Source: Gemmatimonadota bacterium (lineage in GTDB: Bacteria; Gemmatimonadota; Gemmatimonadetes; Gemmatimonadales; Gemmatimonadaceae). Taken from it: a stretch of DNA of 64,000 nucleotides. Both the position numbers and the translations under genes were made by a program. The DNA lies in NCBI GenBank assembly GCA_040388625.1, contig JAZKBK010000006.1, forward strand, positions 544,702 to 608,701. The letters run 5' to 3'. Shown here in pieces: positions 42,911 to 52,097 of the stretch. The notes beneath the pieces are model-generated. The model was given only the letters and a program-made list of their open reading frames with translations. It was not told the origin of the DNA and did not search any database. Positions within the stretch are counted from its first letter, which is position 1, and every line of letters starts with the position of its first letter.

Positions 42911-43516
42911 ATGAAGAAGCCCCGACTAATTGCTGGAGTCCTAGCAGCCCTTGCCACCACCGCGGCAGCCGCCCTTGTACCAGCGCCAGCCAGCGCCCAG
43001 GCCCGTCACACTGCGCCTGCGGTACGCCTCGCCAAGTCACATACCCCGGCGCACGCCGCCGCAGCACTCGACGACCCCACCATCGTGGCCATCTTCGACG
43101 CCGCCAACAGCTGGGACATCGACCTCGGCAATCTCGCCCTCAAAAAGAGCAGCAACGCCGAGGTCCGCACCTTCGCCGACATGATGGTGCGCGACCACAG
43201 CGCCGCCCGCAAGCTCGGCCGCGACCTCGCAACGAAGCTTCATGTTACGCCGACCCCTCCTGGGAAGGACTTCGCACTGTACAAGGACCACGTTGCAACT
43301 CTGGCGAAGCTGAACAGCCTCAGCGGCGCCGCTTTCGATAAGGCCTACGTCGCCCACGAGGCCTGGTATCACCAGGCAGTGATCGATGCCGTGACCAACA
43401 CCCTGCTCCCCGCAACCAAGAACGCGGAGCTGAAGGATCTCGAGGTCAAGGTCGCCCCGAACTTCCAGGCTCACCTGGCAGCGGCGAAGGCTCTCGAGAC
43501 AAAGCTCGGCGCATAA
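42911..43516 (+). CDS. Exported DUF4142 protein
   Basis: 201 residues. The ATG at 42911 has AGGAG 7 bases upstream and starts a signal peptide (LIAGVLAALATTAAAALVPAPASAQ). The mature part is the ferritin-like helical DUF4142: DPTIVAIFDAANSWDIDLGNLALKKSSNAEVRTFADMMV (helices 1-2), VRDHSAARKLGRDL and a last helix pair. The conserved MVRDHSAA is present. These periplasmic proteins are common in stress regulons but have no firm function. It is divergent from the SufR-like regulator gene and could be its target. Confidence 0.85.
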   Translation: MKKPRLIAGVLAALATTAAAALVPAPASAQARHTAPAVRLAKSHTPAHAAAALDDPTIVAIFDAANSWDIDLGNLALKKSSNAEVRTFADMMVRDHSAARKLGRDLATKLHVTPTPPGKDFALYKDHVATLAKLNSLSGAAFDKAYVAHEAWYHQAVIDAVTNTLLPATKNAELKDLEVKVAPNFQAHLAAAKALETKLGA

Positions 43517-43535
43517 ACTCACCACAGGCAATGCG

Positions 43536-43561
43536 CGGTCGCCACATATCGGTGGCGACCG
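43536..43561. terminator. Terminator-like hairpin after the DUF4142 gene
   Basis: Perfect 10-bp stem CGGTCGCCAC / GTGGCGACCG with loop ATATCG, 19 bases after the stop. No T-tract follows, so efficiency is uncertain. Confidence 0.45.
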
Positions 43562-43663
43562 TGCCACAGTCGTGGGCCCCACCACGACCAGTCCCATCTG
43601 ATCAACTTGCGCAAGGTCTAACCGGCCAAGGGGTTACGACTAGCGCGGGAAACGGCCCGGCCG

Positions 43664-43678
43664 TGGCATGTGCGATGC
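43664..43678 (+). promoter_or_regulatory. Possible sigma-54 promoter of the PEP-CTERM gene
   Basis: TGGCATGTGCGATGC matches the minimal -24/-12 pattern GG-N10-GC and begins 59 bases upstream of the ATG. PEP-CTERM genes in some bacteria are controlled by the sigma-54 activator PrsR, which makes this plausible; a chance match is possible. Confidence 0.3.
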
Positions 43679-43722
43679 CGTATGAGCGGCTGCGTACTAA
43701 ATCCTACCAGAGGCATCGTCCC

Positions 43723-44409
43723 ATGATACGTCAGTTGAACGCAGCGGCCTTACTCGCGATCGGCGCCACGATCGCCGCACCGACTGCAAACGCACAGTTC
43801 ACCAATGCGTGCGGTGGATCGGATTTCTTTTCCTGTGTGACTCTGGCGGTGAGCGGGCAGGGAACATCGACGCTGCTGTTCACAGTAACGAACACCTCCA
43901 ACGGTGGGGTGGCGAACAACCCGAACAGCGTGTTCAAGGAGTTCGGAGTCGGTAATGGCGCGTTTACCGGAACCGCACCTACGGTGACCGCGACCGGTGC
44001 CCTCGCCTCACAGTTCAGCGTTGCGAGCACCAATCCGAGTTCGGTCAGTGGTGTCGGTTTCACGGCGACCAACTTCTTCGGCCTCACACCCAACGCACCG
44101 CCGCCGACCAATGGTCTGCACGACGGTGAGACGGTGGGCTTCTTCCTCGCCTTCGCCAATTCAACCGACGCGAACCAGTTTCTGAACGGCTTCCAGTTCG
44201 CACTTCACGATATCGGTGGCCTCACCCAGGCTTGCGGATCCAGCAAGGCGGCATTCAGCAGCGACGGAACGCCGCTATCCGGCAGCGCGTCGCCGATTTC
44301 CGCCAGCACTTGCAATCCAACGTCGACCGTTCCCGAGCCAAGCTCGATGGCACTCCTCGGGACCGGACTCGTCGGACTCGTTCCAGTCATGCGGAGACGC
44401 AGAAAGTAG
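43723..44409 (+). CDS. PEP-CTERM sorting-domain protein
   Basis: 228 residues. The start at ATG 43723 gives a signal peptide (LNAAALLAIGATIAAPTANAQ). The C-terminus is a textbook PEP-CTERM tail: VPEPSSMALLGTGLVGLVPV followed by RRRRK. The protein is therefore cut and anchored or released by an exosortase. The middle is Thr/Asn/Ser-rich beta-sandwich-like sequence with three or four cysteines (NACGGSDFFSC, QACGSS, STCNP), perhaps disulfide-linked. No exosortase gene is in the window. PEP-CTERM proteins usually belong to the exopolysaccharide matrix. Confidence 0.88.
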   Translation: MIRQLNAAALLAIGATIAAPTANAQFTNACGGSDFFSCVTLAVSGQGTSTLLFTVTNTSNGGVANNPNSVFKEFGVGNGAFTGTAPTVTATGALASQFSVASTNPSSVSGVGFTATNFFGLTPNAPPPTNGLHDGETVGFFLAFANSTDANQFLNGFQFALHDIGGLTQACGSSKAAFSSDGTPLSGSASPISASTCNPTSTVPEPSSMALLGTGLVGLVPVMRRRRK

Positions 44410-44451
44410 CTGCGCCTTCCGGCGCTCATCGTCGGACACCTTCAGTACTCC

Positions 44452-44484
44452 AACGCTCCGGTTCACTCGAAGAACCGGAGCGTT
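44452..44484. terminator. Bidirectional terminator hairpin
   Basis: Perfect 13-bp stem AACGCTCCGGTTC / GAACCGGAGCGTT with a 7-base loop between the convergent PEP-CTERM and lipoprotein genes. TTCTCATT follows on the plus strand. Confidence 0.72.
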
Positions 44485-44485
44485 C

Positions 44486-45199
44486 TCATTGCCGTGCGTC
44501 GCGCAATGCCTGACGTAATCCGTCGCTTATCTCATTCGATGAGAAGTCGGCCAGATCTTCCAGTGCGCGCTGGAAATCCGCTACCGAGACCGTACTCAGC
44601 GCAGCCGCCGTTATCGCACCCGCGCCGACGCGATTTCCGCCATACAGAAACGGCGTGAGCCGATTCCGGCCATCGACGTCGAAGCTCCATATCTCGCGCC
44701 CGGTGCGCGCATCCAGCAGAACCGCAGTTGCATTCATGAACAGATACGCAGTGCTCTGCCGGCGAAGATCGATTCCGGAATTGTGCATGTTCACTTCGAG
44801 CACGAAATCGGCGTTCTGCCGGTTGGCGGCTGGGGTCGCGCCGAGGTACCGGCTCGTCCGCTCGAGCGTCCGCTGTGACATGATGGCGGTGAGGTCGACC
44901 AGTGCCACGGCGCTATCCAGCCTCGTGCGCGCGCGCCGGCCTTCGACCTCCTTCGCAACCCCGGAGCCGGCCGCAACGACCGCTGAGACCGCAGAGACCG
45001 GGTCATTGACGTCTGGCACATTGTACCATCCGGTCACCAGCTCCGGCCTGGGCGGCGCGATATACACCAGCGCGAGCGATCGGCTCGTGAAGTTGTATTC
45101 GGAGAGATGATTGTGACCGCCGCAGCCGGCGCCGAGGAGAACTGCTGGCACCAGAACCATCGCACGAGCGATTCGGTAGCGAGACAGATGTGATCTCAT
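44486..45199 (-). CDS. Lipoprotein of unknown function
   Basis: 237 residues with a signal peptide and lipobox (VLLGAGCGG). The body shows alternating strands and helices: LALVYIAPPRPELVTGWYN, then a helical region DSAVALVDLTAIMSQRTLERTS. The core NADFVLEVNMHNSGIDLRR with LDARTGREIWSFDVDG resembles the curli-secretion/FlgT-like nucleotide-fold lipoproteins that sense or build envelope structures. I do not recognise a family with confidence. It is convergent with the PEP-CTERM gene, and they share a terminator. Confidence 0.68.
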   Translation of the reverse strand: MRSHLSRYRIARAMVLVPAVLLGAGCGGHNHLSEYNFTSRSLALVYIAPPRPELVTGWYNVPDVNDPVSAVSAVVAAGSGVAKEVEGRRARTRLDSAVALVDLTAIMSQRTLERTSRYLGATPAANRQNADFVLEVNMHNSGIDLRRQSTAYLFMNATAVLLDARTGREIWSFDVDGRNRLTPFLYGGNRVGAGAITAAALSTVSVADFQRALEDLADFSSNEISDGLRQALRDARQ

Positions 45200-45367
45200 A
45201 CGTGACTCCTGCCCGGTTTCTGACCTGGTGTGTGTGAATCCACGCGATTGCAGCGTCCAGATCTATGACGACGGTGCCAGCCGTCCGTGACCGCTCGATC
45301 GTATTCTGCCCCCCCGACCCCGCTCCCCGGCATGGCCGCGCAGCCGCACTGGCGATATGGTTCAGAC

Positions 45368-45574
45368 ATGCCCGATCGAACCGGAGATATCAGGCGCGAA
45401 ATCGCTGAGGCAACCCAACGCGCGCTTGTCGCTGTCGCGCTGCAAGCGTACGAAGAGGCCGGATTATCCGGGCTCTGCGGTGAGGGACGCTGGGAAGTGG
45501 CGTTGGGTGCAATACGAAGCTACGACGTGCGGAACATCACGGAGAAACCGGCTTTGGAGAAGCCGGCTTTGTAG
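45368..45574 (+). CDS. Small conserved protein of unknown function
   Basis: 68 residues, start ATG 45368. One helix-rich domain (RREIAEATQRALVAVALQAYEEAGLSGLC) is followed by EGRWEVALGAIRSYDV, a pattern I have seen in short hypothetical proteins of several phyla. The last codons contain a 15-base imperfect tandem duplication (EKPALEKPAL) that is also hairpin-like. There is no ribosome site of note. Function unknown. Confidence 0.55.
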   Translation: MPDRTGDIRREIAEATQRALVAVALQAYEEAGLSGLCGEGRWEVALGAIRSYDVRNITEKPALEKPAL

Positions 45575-45614
45575 CAGCGACCACGCACTCGACACACTGG
45601 CTTGCAGAAACTCG

Positions 45615-45651
45615 CGGTGCGTGAGATGCCGTAATCGCATCTCACGCACCG
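45615..45651 (-). terminator. Terminator of the M28 aminopeptidase gene
   Basis: Perfect 15-bp stem (CGGTGCGTGAGATGC / GCATCTCACGCACCG) with a 7-base loop. On the minus strand it is followed by AGTTTCTG. It lies 22 bases after the stop at 45674. Confidence 0.65.
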
Positions 45652-45673
45652 TCCATGCGTTAACTGATGATCG

Positions 45674-46924
45674 TCACTTGACGATCTTCGCCCCGGTCAG
45701 CTCGGCGACTGCGCTGAGCGTTGTCTGAGCTGCATTGAGACCAAGCCGGAAGTCCGCATCGCTGTATGTCTTGTAGAGATCCGTCGGCTGGTGCCACTGC
45801 GGATCCCAGCCTGCGCCGATCTGCGCGCCACGCTCGTTCTCGCGAAGACTGACCGAGGGAACCAGGTTCTCGAAGGGCTGTGAATCAGTGTTGGTCATGT
45901 GCTGGCCGACCTTTGCCGGATAGTCCGTCGCGTACTTGTCGTTTGCAGTCGACAGTGTCCACGCGAGCTTCTGGGATGCCTCGGCCATCTTGGAGTTGGA
46001 CTGGAACTCGATGTTCACGTCAGCTTCCGGCCGCTGCACCGGGCTCATGCTGCCGTCGGCGCGTGGCATTCCATGATCGAACATCATCATGTCGTGCTGT
46101 ATGACGCCGAGCCACCTCGGTTCGGGATACTTTCCCGAGCCGGCTGGATCTTCCTTGCCCTGCAGTGCCTCGCGTTGCTCTACATACGCCTTGGAGCCGT
46201 TGAGTCCCGTCTCTTCGTTGTTCCAGAGGATGAAACGAATCGAGCGGTCGGTCTTCACATCTGGCGAACTGAATACGCGCGCGAGCTGCATGACGAGCGC
46301 CGTGCCCGATCCATCGTCGTTCGCGGCTTCACCCCAACCGATTCCGTCCATGTGTCCGCTCACGATGTACATCTCGTCCGGATGCGTGGTGCCGATCTTG
46401 GTGCAGTAGACTTCCTGACGCTCTCCGGCAACGCTCTGCGGCGTGTCGAGCTTGCGCAGTGCGAGATCGGGCTGACGCAGCGAATCGGTATTCACACCGG
46501 TCGGCATGATCTTGCCGCGCATGACGGATCCGCCGGAGCCCGGCCTCTTGTTCCCACCCTCGGCGGCGCGCGCACGGAAGCGAGCGAGTTGTTCCGGCGT
46601 CAGCGGTTCACGCGGCGGCGGTGGCTGAAAGTCATACGTGATGCGTTCGGTGTTGGTGCAACCGTAACTCTTGAGCTGCGCCTCGATCCAGTCCACCGCC
46701 TTGCGATTGCGCTCCGTTCCCTGACGGCGATCGCCGAACTGGGTGAGTCCCTTGACAGTGGCCTTGTACTGATCCAGCGACAGCCGCGACACCATCTCCC
46801 TGATCGGGTCGAAGGCTGTGTCGGATGAGGCGGCGTTACGAGCTGGTGTCTGAGCGGCAAGAGGCACAGTAACGACGCCGGCGAGAGCGCCGAGCATTAC
46901 CAGGCGATTCAACGAGGTGGACAT
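45674..46924 (-). CDS. Secreted M28-family aminopeptidase
   Basis: 416 residues. The ATG at 46922-46924 leads into a signal peptide (NRLVMLGALAGVVTVPLAAQ). Longer frames upstream lack coding character and overlap the LysR gene. The di-zinc M28 core is complete: SGHMDGIGWGEAANDDGSG (His and bridging Asp), ILWNNEETGLNGS (Glu pair), VIQHDMMMFD (Asp) and the final ligand in WHQPTDLYK. The N-terminal part (EMVSRLSLDQYKATVKGLTQ) is the usual pro-like helix. It should release N-terminal amino acids outside the cytoplasm. It is downstream of the LysR gene, which is on the same strand 62 bases away. Confidence 0.9.
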   Translation of the reverse strand: MSTSLNRLVMLGALAGVVTVPLAAQTPARNAASSDTAFDPIREMVSRLSLDQYKATVKGLTQFGDRRQGTERNRKAVDWIEAQLKSYGCTNTERITYDFQPPPPREPLTPEQLARFRARAAEGGNKRPGSGGSVMRGKIMPTGVNTDSLRQPDLALRKLDTPQSVAGERQEVYCTKIGTTHPDEMYIVSGHMDGIGWGEAANDDGSGTALVMQLARVFSSPDVKTDRSIRFILWNNEETGLNGSKAYVEQREALQGKEDPAGSGKYPEPRWLGVIQHDMMMFDHGMPRADGSMSPVQRPEADVNIEFQSNSKMAEASQKLAWTLSTANDKYATDYPAKVGQHMTNTDSQPFENLVPSVSLRENERGAQIGAGWDPQWHQPTDLYKTYSDADFRLGLNAAQTTLSAVAELTGAKIVK

Positions 46925-46986
46925 GCTGATGTGGGTCGAGGTGAAGACTGGACGAGCAAGCGTTTTCGGAATCTCGCTCACACTGC

Positions 46987-47889
46987 TTACGCGCGCGACG
47001 TTGACATTGCTGCCCTGAACGCCGCGGCGGCAGCACTGGGTGCTCGCCCCGTCAGTCGCAGCTCCGTGAGCGCGCGCCTGAGATCGCGCTTGAACGCCGC
47101 GCTCTGCAACGGAACGACGGCAATGTAGCCCAGCGCGAGCTGGTCGGCCGCCGCGGCACGGGACACGACTGCGAGGCCAAGGCCAGCCGCCACCGCCTGC
47201 TTGATGGCCTCCGTGCTCCCCAGCTGGACGGTGGTCCCCGGATGGACTCCGTGCTCGGCAAGCGCGGCTTCGGCCACGACGCGGGTACCGGAGCCTGGCT
47301 CGCGCAGAATGAATGGCTCGTCGATGAGGTCGGCTGCGCGCACGCGGCGTTTGTGCACCAGTGGATGGGATGCAGGCGCAATCACGACGAGTTCGTCCTC
47401 GCGCCACGGGATCACGGATATCCGCTCGTGAGACACCGGCCCTTCTACCAGCGCAATGTCGAGCCGTCCCTCGAGCAACCGGCGCGCGATCGCACGCGTA
47501 TTGGCGCTCACGACCCTCAACGTGACCCCGGGGTGCTCCTGATGAAAGCGCGCGAGCAGCGGCGGGAGAAAGTACGTCGCGACGGTAGTGCTCGCGCCAA
47601 CGCGCAGAACGCCGCGCTCCAGGCCGCGCAACGAAGCGAGCTCTTCTTCGGCGATTCGCTCGACACCAAACAGCTCGCGTGCGCGTGCGAAGAGCGCAGT
47701 GCCCGCGTCGGTGAGGCGCGGAGTGCGGCCGGAGCGGTCGAACAGCGATAGCTGCGTCTGTCGTTCCAGCTCCTGCACCGTTTTGGAGACGGCAGGCTGA
47801 CTCAGCCGCAGCGCAATCGCGGCACGAGAGAAGCTGCGCTCCTGCGCGACCGCGGCAAAGACACGTAGATGGTGGAGATTGAGTGCCAT
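46987..47889 (-). CDS. LysR-family regulator (YeiE/CysB-like context)
   Basis: 300 residues. The N-terminal winged helix-turn-helix is typical (LHHLRVFAAVAQERSFSRAA, ALRLSQPAVSKTVQELERQ), followed by a periplasmic-binding-type effector domain with RVGASTTVATYFLPPLLARF and IPWREDELVVIAPASHP. It is divergent from a YeiH-type transporter gene, the same arrangement as yeiE-yeiH of enterobacteria, where the regulator senses sulfite. Here too it probably controls the transporter through the AT-rich dyad in the 69-base gap. The ligand is inferred only from that context. Confidence 0.9.
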   Translation of the reverse strand: MALNLHHLRVFAAVAQERSFSRAAIALRLSQPAVSKTVQELERQTQLSLFDRSGRTPRLTDAGTALFARARELFGVERIAEEELASLRGLERGVLRVGASTTVATYFLPPLLARFHQEHPGVTLRVVSANTRAIARRLLEGRLDIALVEGPVSHERISVIPWREDELVVIAPASHPLVHKRRVRAADLIDEPFILREPGSGTRVVAEAALAEHGVHPGTTVQLGSTEAIKQAVAAGLGLAVVSRAAAADQLALGYIAVVPLQSAAFKRDLRRALTELRLTGRAPSAAAAAFRAAMSTSRA

Positions 47890-47908
47890 AATCTATCGCA
47901 ATACTAAC

Positions 47909-47952
47909 ATATAAATAATGTCTTTGTCTTATATCTCGGCGCCGTCTAGTCT
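47909..47952 (+). promoter_or_regulatory. yeiH promoter and LysR-type operator
   Basis: ATATAA (47909-47914) and TTATAT (47929-47934) form a 6-bp inverted repeat with 14 bases between, a LysR-type site. Overlapping it is TTGTCT (47924-47929), a 17-base spacer and TAGTCT (47947-47952). The ATG at 47959 is the seventh base after the -10, so the transcript should be leaderless. Confidence 0.5.
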
Positions 47953-47958
47953 TATGAA

Positions 47959-49038
47959 ATGGGACAGAAACCCGTCATTCCCGTGGAAGCGTACTCAGAG
48001 AGCCGGGATACGGATTTCGACAGCCGGCTTCTCTTGCTCCTGCCAGGAATCCTCCTCGCAGTCGTTGTCAGTCTCGTATCGCTCGCCATCGCAAACGTCG
48101 AGGAGCGCGTCTTCGGACATGCGATCATCGAGGGGCTCGTCGTCGCCATTCTGGTCGGGATGATCGTCCGCACTCTCTGGATGCCGCCCGCGAGCATGAA
48201 TCCGGGTGTCTCCTTCACTGCCAAACAGGTGCTCGAAGTCGCGATATTCCTGCTCGGCGCATCCGTGGATCTGCCGCTCCTGCTGCGCGCAGGACCGTCG
48301 CTCGCAATCGGGATCGTGCTGCTCGTAATCCTCGGGATCTGCGGCAGCTATTCGATCGGTAGAATGATGGGACTGCCGCACAAGCTCGCGGTGCTCGTCG
48401 CGTGCGGCAACTCGATATGCGGTAACTCCGCAATCGCCGCAATTGCACCCGTGATCGGAGCGAAGAAGGAACACGTCGTGTCGTCCATCGCGTTCACGGC
48501 GATTCTCGGTGTTGTCGTCGTGCTGGGACTACCACTCCTGATCCATCCACTTGGGCTCAACAACTATCAGTACGGCGTGCTGGCTGGACTCTCCGTTTAC
48601 GCGGTCCCGCAGGTTCTCGCCGCAGCATTCCCGGTGAGCATTCTCTCCGGCCAGGTTGGAACGCTCGTGAAACTGGTACGCGTTCTGATGCTGGGTCCCG
48701 TAGTGATATTCTTTGCCCTCACTCATCCGAATGAAAATCCCGACGGCGGTGCATCTCCGACGCGGTTTCAACTGACGCGGTTCGTGCCGTGGTTCATCAT
48801 TGGATTCCTGCTGCTGGCGATACTGCGGTCGACCAACGCGATACCCTCGACATGGGTTGCGCCGACACGCGCGGTATCGACCTGGTTCACCGTCGCGGCG
48901 ATGGCCGCGCTCGGACTGGGGGTCGATCTCAAGGCCATGACCAGAGTGGGCCCGCGCGTCATTACGACCGTCACGGGCTCGCTCTGCGTCCTGATCGTAC
49001 TGAGCCTCGGGCTGATTCACTTCCTGCACATCAGCTGA
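47959..49038 (+). CDS. yeiH: YeiH-family membrane protein (putative sulfate exporter)
   Basis: 359 residues with ten or so hydrophobic segments, of the UPF0324/YeiH family. Conserved blocks are visible: LLLLPGILLAVVVSLVSLAI, KQVLEVAIFLLGASVDLPLLL, the substrate-region motif CGNSICGNSAIAAIAPVIGA, SVYAVPQVLAAAFP and GLGVDLKAMTRVG. Members are thought to export sulfate or sulfite-derived ions; this is indirect knowledge. The divergent LysR gene matches the YeiE-YeiH pairing. A leaderless start is predicted at 47959. Confidence 0.9.
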   Translation: MGQKPVIPVEAYSESRDTDFDSRLLLLLPGILLAVVVSLVSLAIANVEERVFGHAIIEGLVVAILVGMIVRTLWMPPASMNPGVSFTAKQVLEVAIFLLGASVDLPLLLRAGPSLAIGIVLLVILGICGSYSIGRMMGLPHKLAVLVACGNSICGNSAIAAIAPVIGAKKEHVVSSIAFTAILGVVVVLGLPLLIHPLGLNNYQYGVLAGLSVYAVPQVLAAAFPVSILSGQVGTLVKLVRVLMLGPVVIFFALTHPNENPDGGASPTRFQLTRFVPWFIIGFLLLAILRSTNAIPSTWVAPTRAVSTWFTVAAMAALGLGVDLKAMTRVGPRVITTVTGSLCVLIVLSLGLIHFLHIS

Positions 49039-49140
49039 TCGGCAGAATCGTCCGTTTGCGAAATCTCCCGGCGGGCGTAGCTTCTTTGGAGTGGCCCAGG
49101 TCGGCTGAGCCGCACAACTGGTTATCACCACGTCAACACC

Positions 49141-52065
49141 TTGCGCGTCAATCACTTACGGTTGATCACACTCGGTCGCCTGGCGCTTGTTTCCGGCTCG
49201 GGTGATGACGAATCGCTGTCCAGGCGTCGCCGGCAGCTTGCTGTCCTGGCGGTGCTCGCGCTCAACGCGCGTCCGGTAAGCAGGGAACAGCTGGTCGACA
49301 TGTTCTGGGGCGATGAACCCGAGGACCGCGCCCGCCATTCGCTCTCCAATGCGCTCTCGAGCATTCGCGGGTTGCTCGGGCCGGCCGCGATCGCCACTCG
49401 GCAAACAGACGTTGCTCTCTCTCCCGATGCGCAGCTCGGCGTCGATGCCCTGGAGTTCAACGCAGCGTGCGAGGCATCGGACCACGAGCGCGCGGTCGCG
49501 CTGTACACCGGACCGTTTCTGGACGGCGTTTTCGTTCCCGATTCGCCCCGGTTCGACGCCTGGGTTGCACGTGAGAGAGCGCGGCTCGAGCGCCAGTTCC
49601 TGCACGCGTGCGAAGCGCACTGCACGGCACTCTCGCGTGCCGGCCGCTGGGACGAGTGCGCAGCGCTCGCGACGCGGTGGCTGGATGCACTGCCACCGTC
49701 CCGGGCGGCTGCGATAATGATGCTCTCGTCGCTCGCCGCGCCAGGTACCAGGGAGGCGCTCCACACCGCGCTCAATGCGTATGACGTGCTCGTGCGACGG
49801 CTCGAGCTGGACTATGAATCACCGCCCGATCCGCGCGTGACCCTGCTGGCCGCCGGATTTCGCGAGCAGATGCTGCGCGCGCCCGACATCGCGGTGCCGG
49901 AAGTAAACGTCGCGTCGTCAGCGCCGCCTGCGGCTGTGGCGTCGTCCCACTCATCCGACGTCGCGATGACGCACACCGACGCGGCGGCACATGCCTCGCA
50001 ATCACGCGGACCGAACAAGCGACATGCATGGAAAGTGCGGCTCGGCGGCGCCGTGATTGCCGCGGCCGCCCTGGCAGCTGTTGGGTATCGCACCATGTCG
50101 GCGCGAGAAGCCGCTGCAGCGCCGCGCATGCGTCCGTTGATTGCGGTGACGAACGTCGTCAACGTGCGACACGACACGTCGATCGCATGGCTGGAAGACG
50201 GTCTCAAGCAGATGATCGCCGCCGATCTCTCGAATTCGAACGCAATCGATGTCGTTCCACCGTCACGCGTCCACGACGTGCTCGTTCGTGCGGGATACCC
50301 GTCCGGCACCGCAATTTCCACGGACCAGGCAGCGGATGTTGCCCGACGTGTGAATGCGACGTTGGCGGTGAGCGCCGAATTGAGCCATGGCGGAGGAGGA
50401 TATGTCGTCGGCATCGACGTGTTCAATGCGGCCGACGGAAAGTTGCTGCGGATGTCCACCGTAACGGGCACCGACATACTCGGTGTTGCCGATGCGGCTG
50501 CAGCGCGCGTACTCGACGTGGTGAACTCCGCAGCCCGGTCCCCGCATTTTGCCGACATCGAGACCTCCAGCCCGGAAGCCTACAAGCATTTCGTCCGCGG
50601 CATGCAGGCGAGCGCCGCGGGCCAGTTCCCGACCGACGAGCGCGAGCTGGACGCAGCGCTCGCACTGGATCCCGGGTTCGTAAGCGCGATAACCGCGCGG
50701 CGTGATATCGCGATCAAGCATGGCGAGCTCGGAGTTGCGGCGCAGATGGACTCAGCGTTCGCGCGCCACTCAAATCGTGCATCCGCCTGGGACCGATTGA
50801 TCGATGAAGCGTCACGGTCGTTCCACGGAGGTGAAATAGCGCGCGCCGAAGCTCTGGCGCGGGATATCGTCGCGAGATATCCAGGCGATCCGCGCGCATA
50901 TGTTTTCCTCTCGTATGTGTTGATGGAGCACGGACACTGGCTGTCGGCGGATACCGTGCTGCAGGCGGAGCTCGCTCTGGATTCGCTCGCTGTCGCCGCC
51001 GGCCCTGGTCCCTGCGCGCCGTGCTTCGCGTATCACGGAATGGCGGATACTCGACAGGAAGCCGGCGATTTCGCCGGTGCGGAGCGCGCGGCGCGAGCCT
51101 GGGTCGCATTGCAGCCGGAATTGCCGGACGCGTGGGTGACGCTGGCGAACACACTGGCCGTGAGCGGGCGCCCGGACCGGGCGATAGCGGTCGGTGAGCA
51201 TGGCGCATCGCTCACATCCGATCCATTTCCTGCAATCTCCGTCGGTCGCTGGTTGATCATGAGCCGGCGTTATGATGCAGCCGAGGCGTACGCTGCCAAA
51301 CTCCGGAAGTCCACCAATCCGCAGCTGCGTTATGGTGGCGACGACATTGAGGGAATGGTCGCGCGCGAGCGTGGACAACTGCGCGCCGCGAACAGGATCT
51401 TCGAGCGCGTCGAGTCGACCTACGGACCGACCGATCCGATGCATCTGCTGCACGCCGACGATCTCGCACGACTCGGAGACTTCGCCGCTGCGCGCAGTGA
51501 ATTCACGGCATTCGCGCGTCTCGGTCCGACCGATGGCTCACTCGCTCTGAGCGGCGACGACGCACGCGCATTCACATGGCCGCGCGCACTCGAGGCCGAC
51601 GCGTTGGCGGCCTCGGGCGACACGCTGCTGTTGCGTGCGATGGCCGACTCGCTCGAACAGGTCGGTCCCCGCAGCTACTACGGACGCGACTGGACGATCT
51701 TCCACCATGTCCGTGGCCTCATCGCGATGCAGGGCAAGCGATACGCAGAAGCCGAGCGTGAGTTCAAGGTCGCGCGCTTTGGCTACGCGGGTTGGACACG
51801 CACCGTAGCCGAGCTGGCGCAGGCACAACTCGAGCAGGGGCGCGCGCGCGACGCGATTGCGACGTTACGTCGCGCGTACGCGAGCGCGCCCGATGCCATG
51901 GGTCGCTACATGCCGCGAAGCGAGGTCGATCTACGCATGTCGAACGCATTTCGCGCGGCCGGGATGACGGACAGCGCGCGGGTGTATCGCCAGTACGTCG
52001 CGCGCGCGTGGGCGCATGCGGATCCGGAGGTGAAGCGTTTGATGGTGAAGTTGCCGGATAGCTGA
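49141..52065 (+). CDS. Membrane-bound SARP/BTAD regulator with TPR sensor
   Basis: 974 residues. The N-terminus is an OmpR-like winged helix of SARP type (LRLITLGRLALVSGSG, RRQLAVLAVLALNARPVSRE, EDRARHSLSNALSSIRGLL). A BTAD-like helical region follows to about residue 250. One membrane helix lies near residue 300 (LGGAVIAAAALAAVGYRTM). Outside it there is a FlgO-like alpha/beta domain (WLEDGLKQMIAADLSNSNAI) and ~450 residues of TPR repeats. This is a CadC-like one-component layout: external sensing, cytoplasmic DNA binding. The start is TTG 49141, with a TTGCGA...TAGCTT promoter (49053-49083) upstream. Targets unknown. Confidence 0.85.
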   Translation: MRVNHLRLITLGRLALVSGSGDDESLSRRRRQLAVLAVLALNARPVSREQLVDMFWGDEPEDRARHSLSNALSSIRGLLGPAAIATRQTDVALSPDAQLGVDALEFNAACEASDHERAVALYTGPFLDGVFVPDSPRFDAWVARERARLERQFLHACEAHCTALSRAGRWDECAALATRWLDALPPSRAAAIMMLSSLAAPGTREALHTALNAYDVLVRRLELDYESPPDPRVTLLAAGFREQMLRAPDIAVPEVNVASSAPPAAVASSHSSDVAMTHTDAAAHASQSRGPNKRHAWKVRLGGAVIAAAALAAVGYRTMSAREAAAAPRMRPLIAVTNVVNVRHDTSIAWLEDGLKQMIAADLSNSNAIDVVPPSRVHDVLVRAGYPSGTAISTDQAADVARRVNATLAVSAELSHGGGGYVVGIDVFNAADGKLLRMSTVTGTDILGVADAAAARVLDVVNSAARSPHFADIETSSPEAYKHFVRGMQASAAGQFPTDERELDAALALDPGFVSAITARRDIAIKHGELGVAAQMDSAFARHSNRASAWDRLIDEASRSFHGGEIARAEALARDIVARYPGDPRAYVFLSYVLMEHGHWLSADTVLQAELALDSLAVAAGPGPCAPCFAYHGMADTRQEAGDFAGAERAARAWVALQPELPDAWVTLANTLAVSGRPDRAIAVGEHGASLTSDPFPAISVGRWLIMSRRYDAAEAYAAKLRKSTNPQLRYGGDDIEGMVARERGQLRAANRIFERVESTYGPTDPMHLLHADDLARLGDFAAARSEFTAFARLGPTDGSLALSGDDARAFTWPRALEADALAASGDTLLLRAMADSLEQVGPRSYYGRDWTIFHHVRGLIAMQGKRYAEAEREFKVARFGYAGWTRTVAELAQAQLEQGRARDAIATLRRAYASAPDAMGRYMPRSEVDLRMSNAFRAAGMTDSARVYRQYVARAWAHADPEVKRLMVKLPDS

Positions 52066-52097
52066 TGTAGCAACGTGTCCCATCGGTGCCGGAGTAA

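Noticed and set aside
45674-46924. Possible loss of an M28 zinc ligand because the SDHxPF-like block reads TDSQPF.
   Set aside because: That block is not the ligand position; the last histidine ligand is in WHQPTD and is present.
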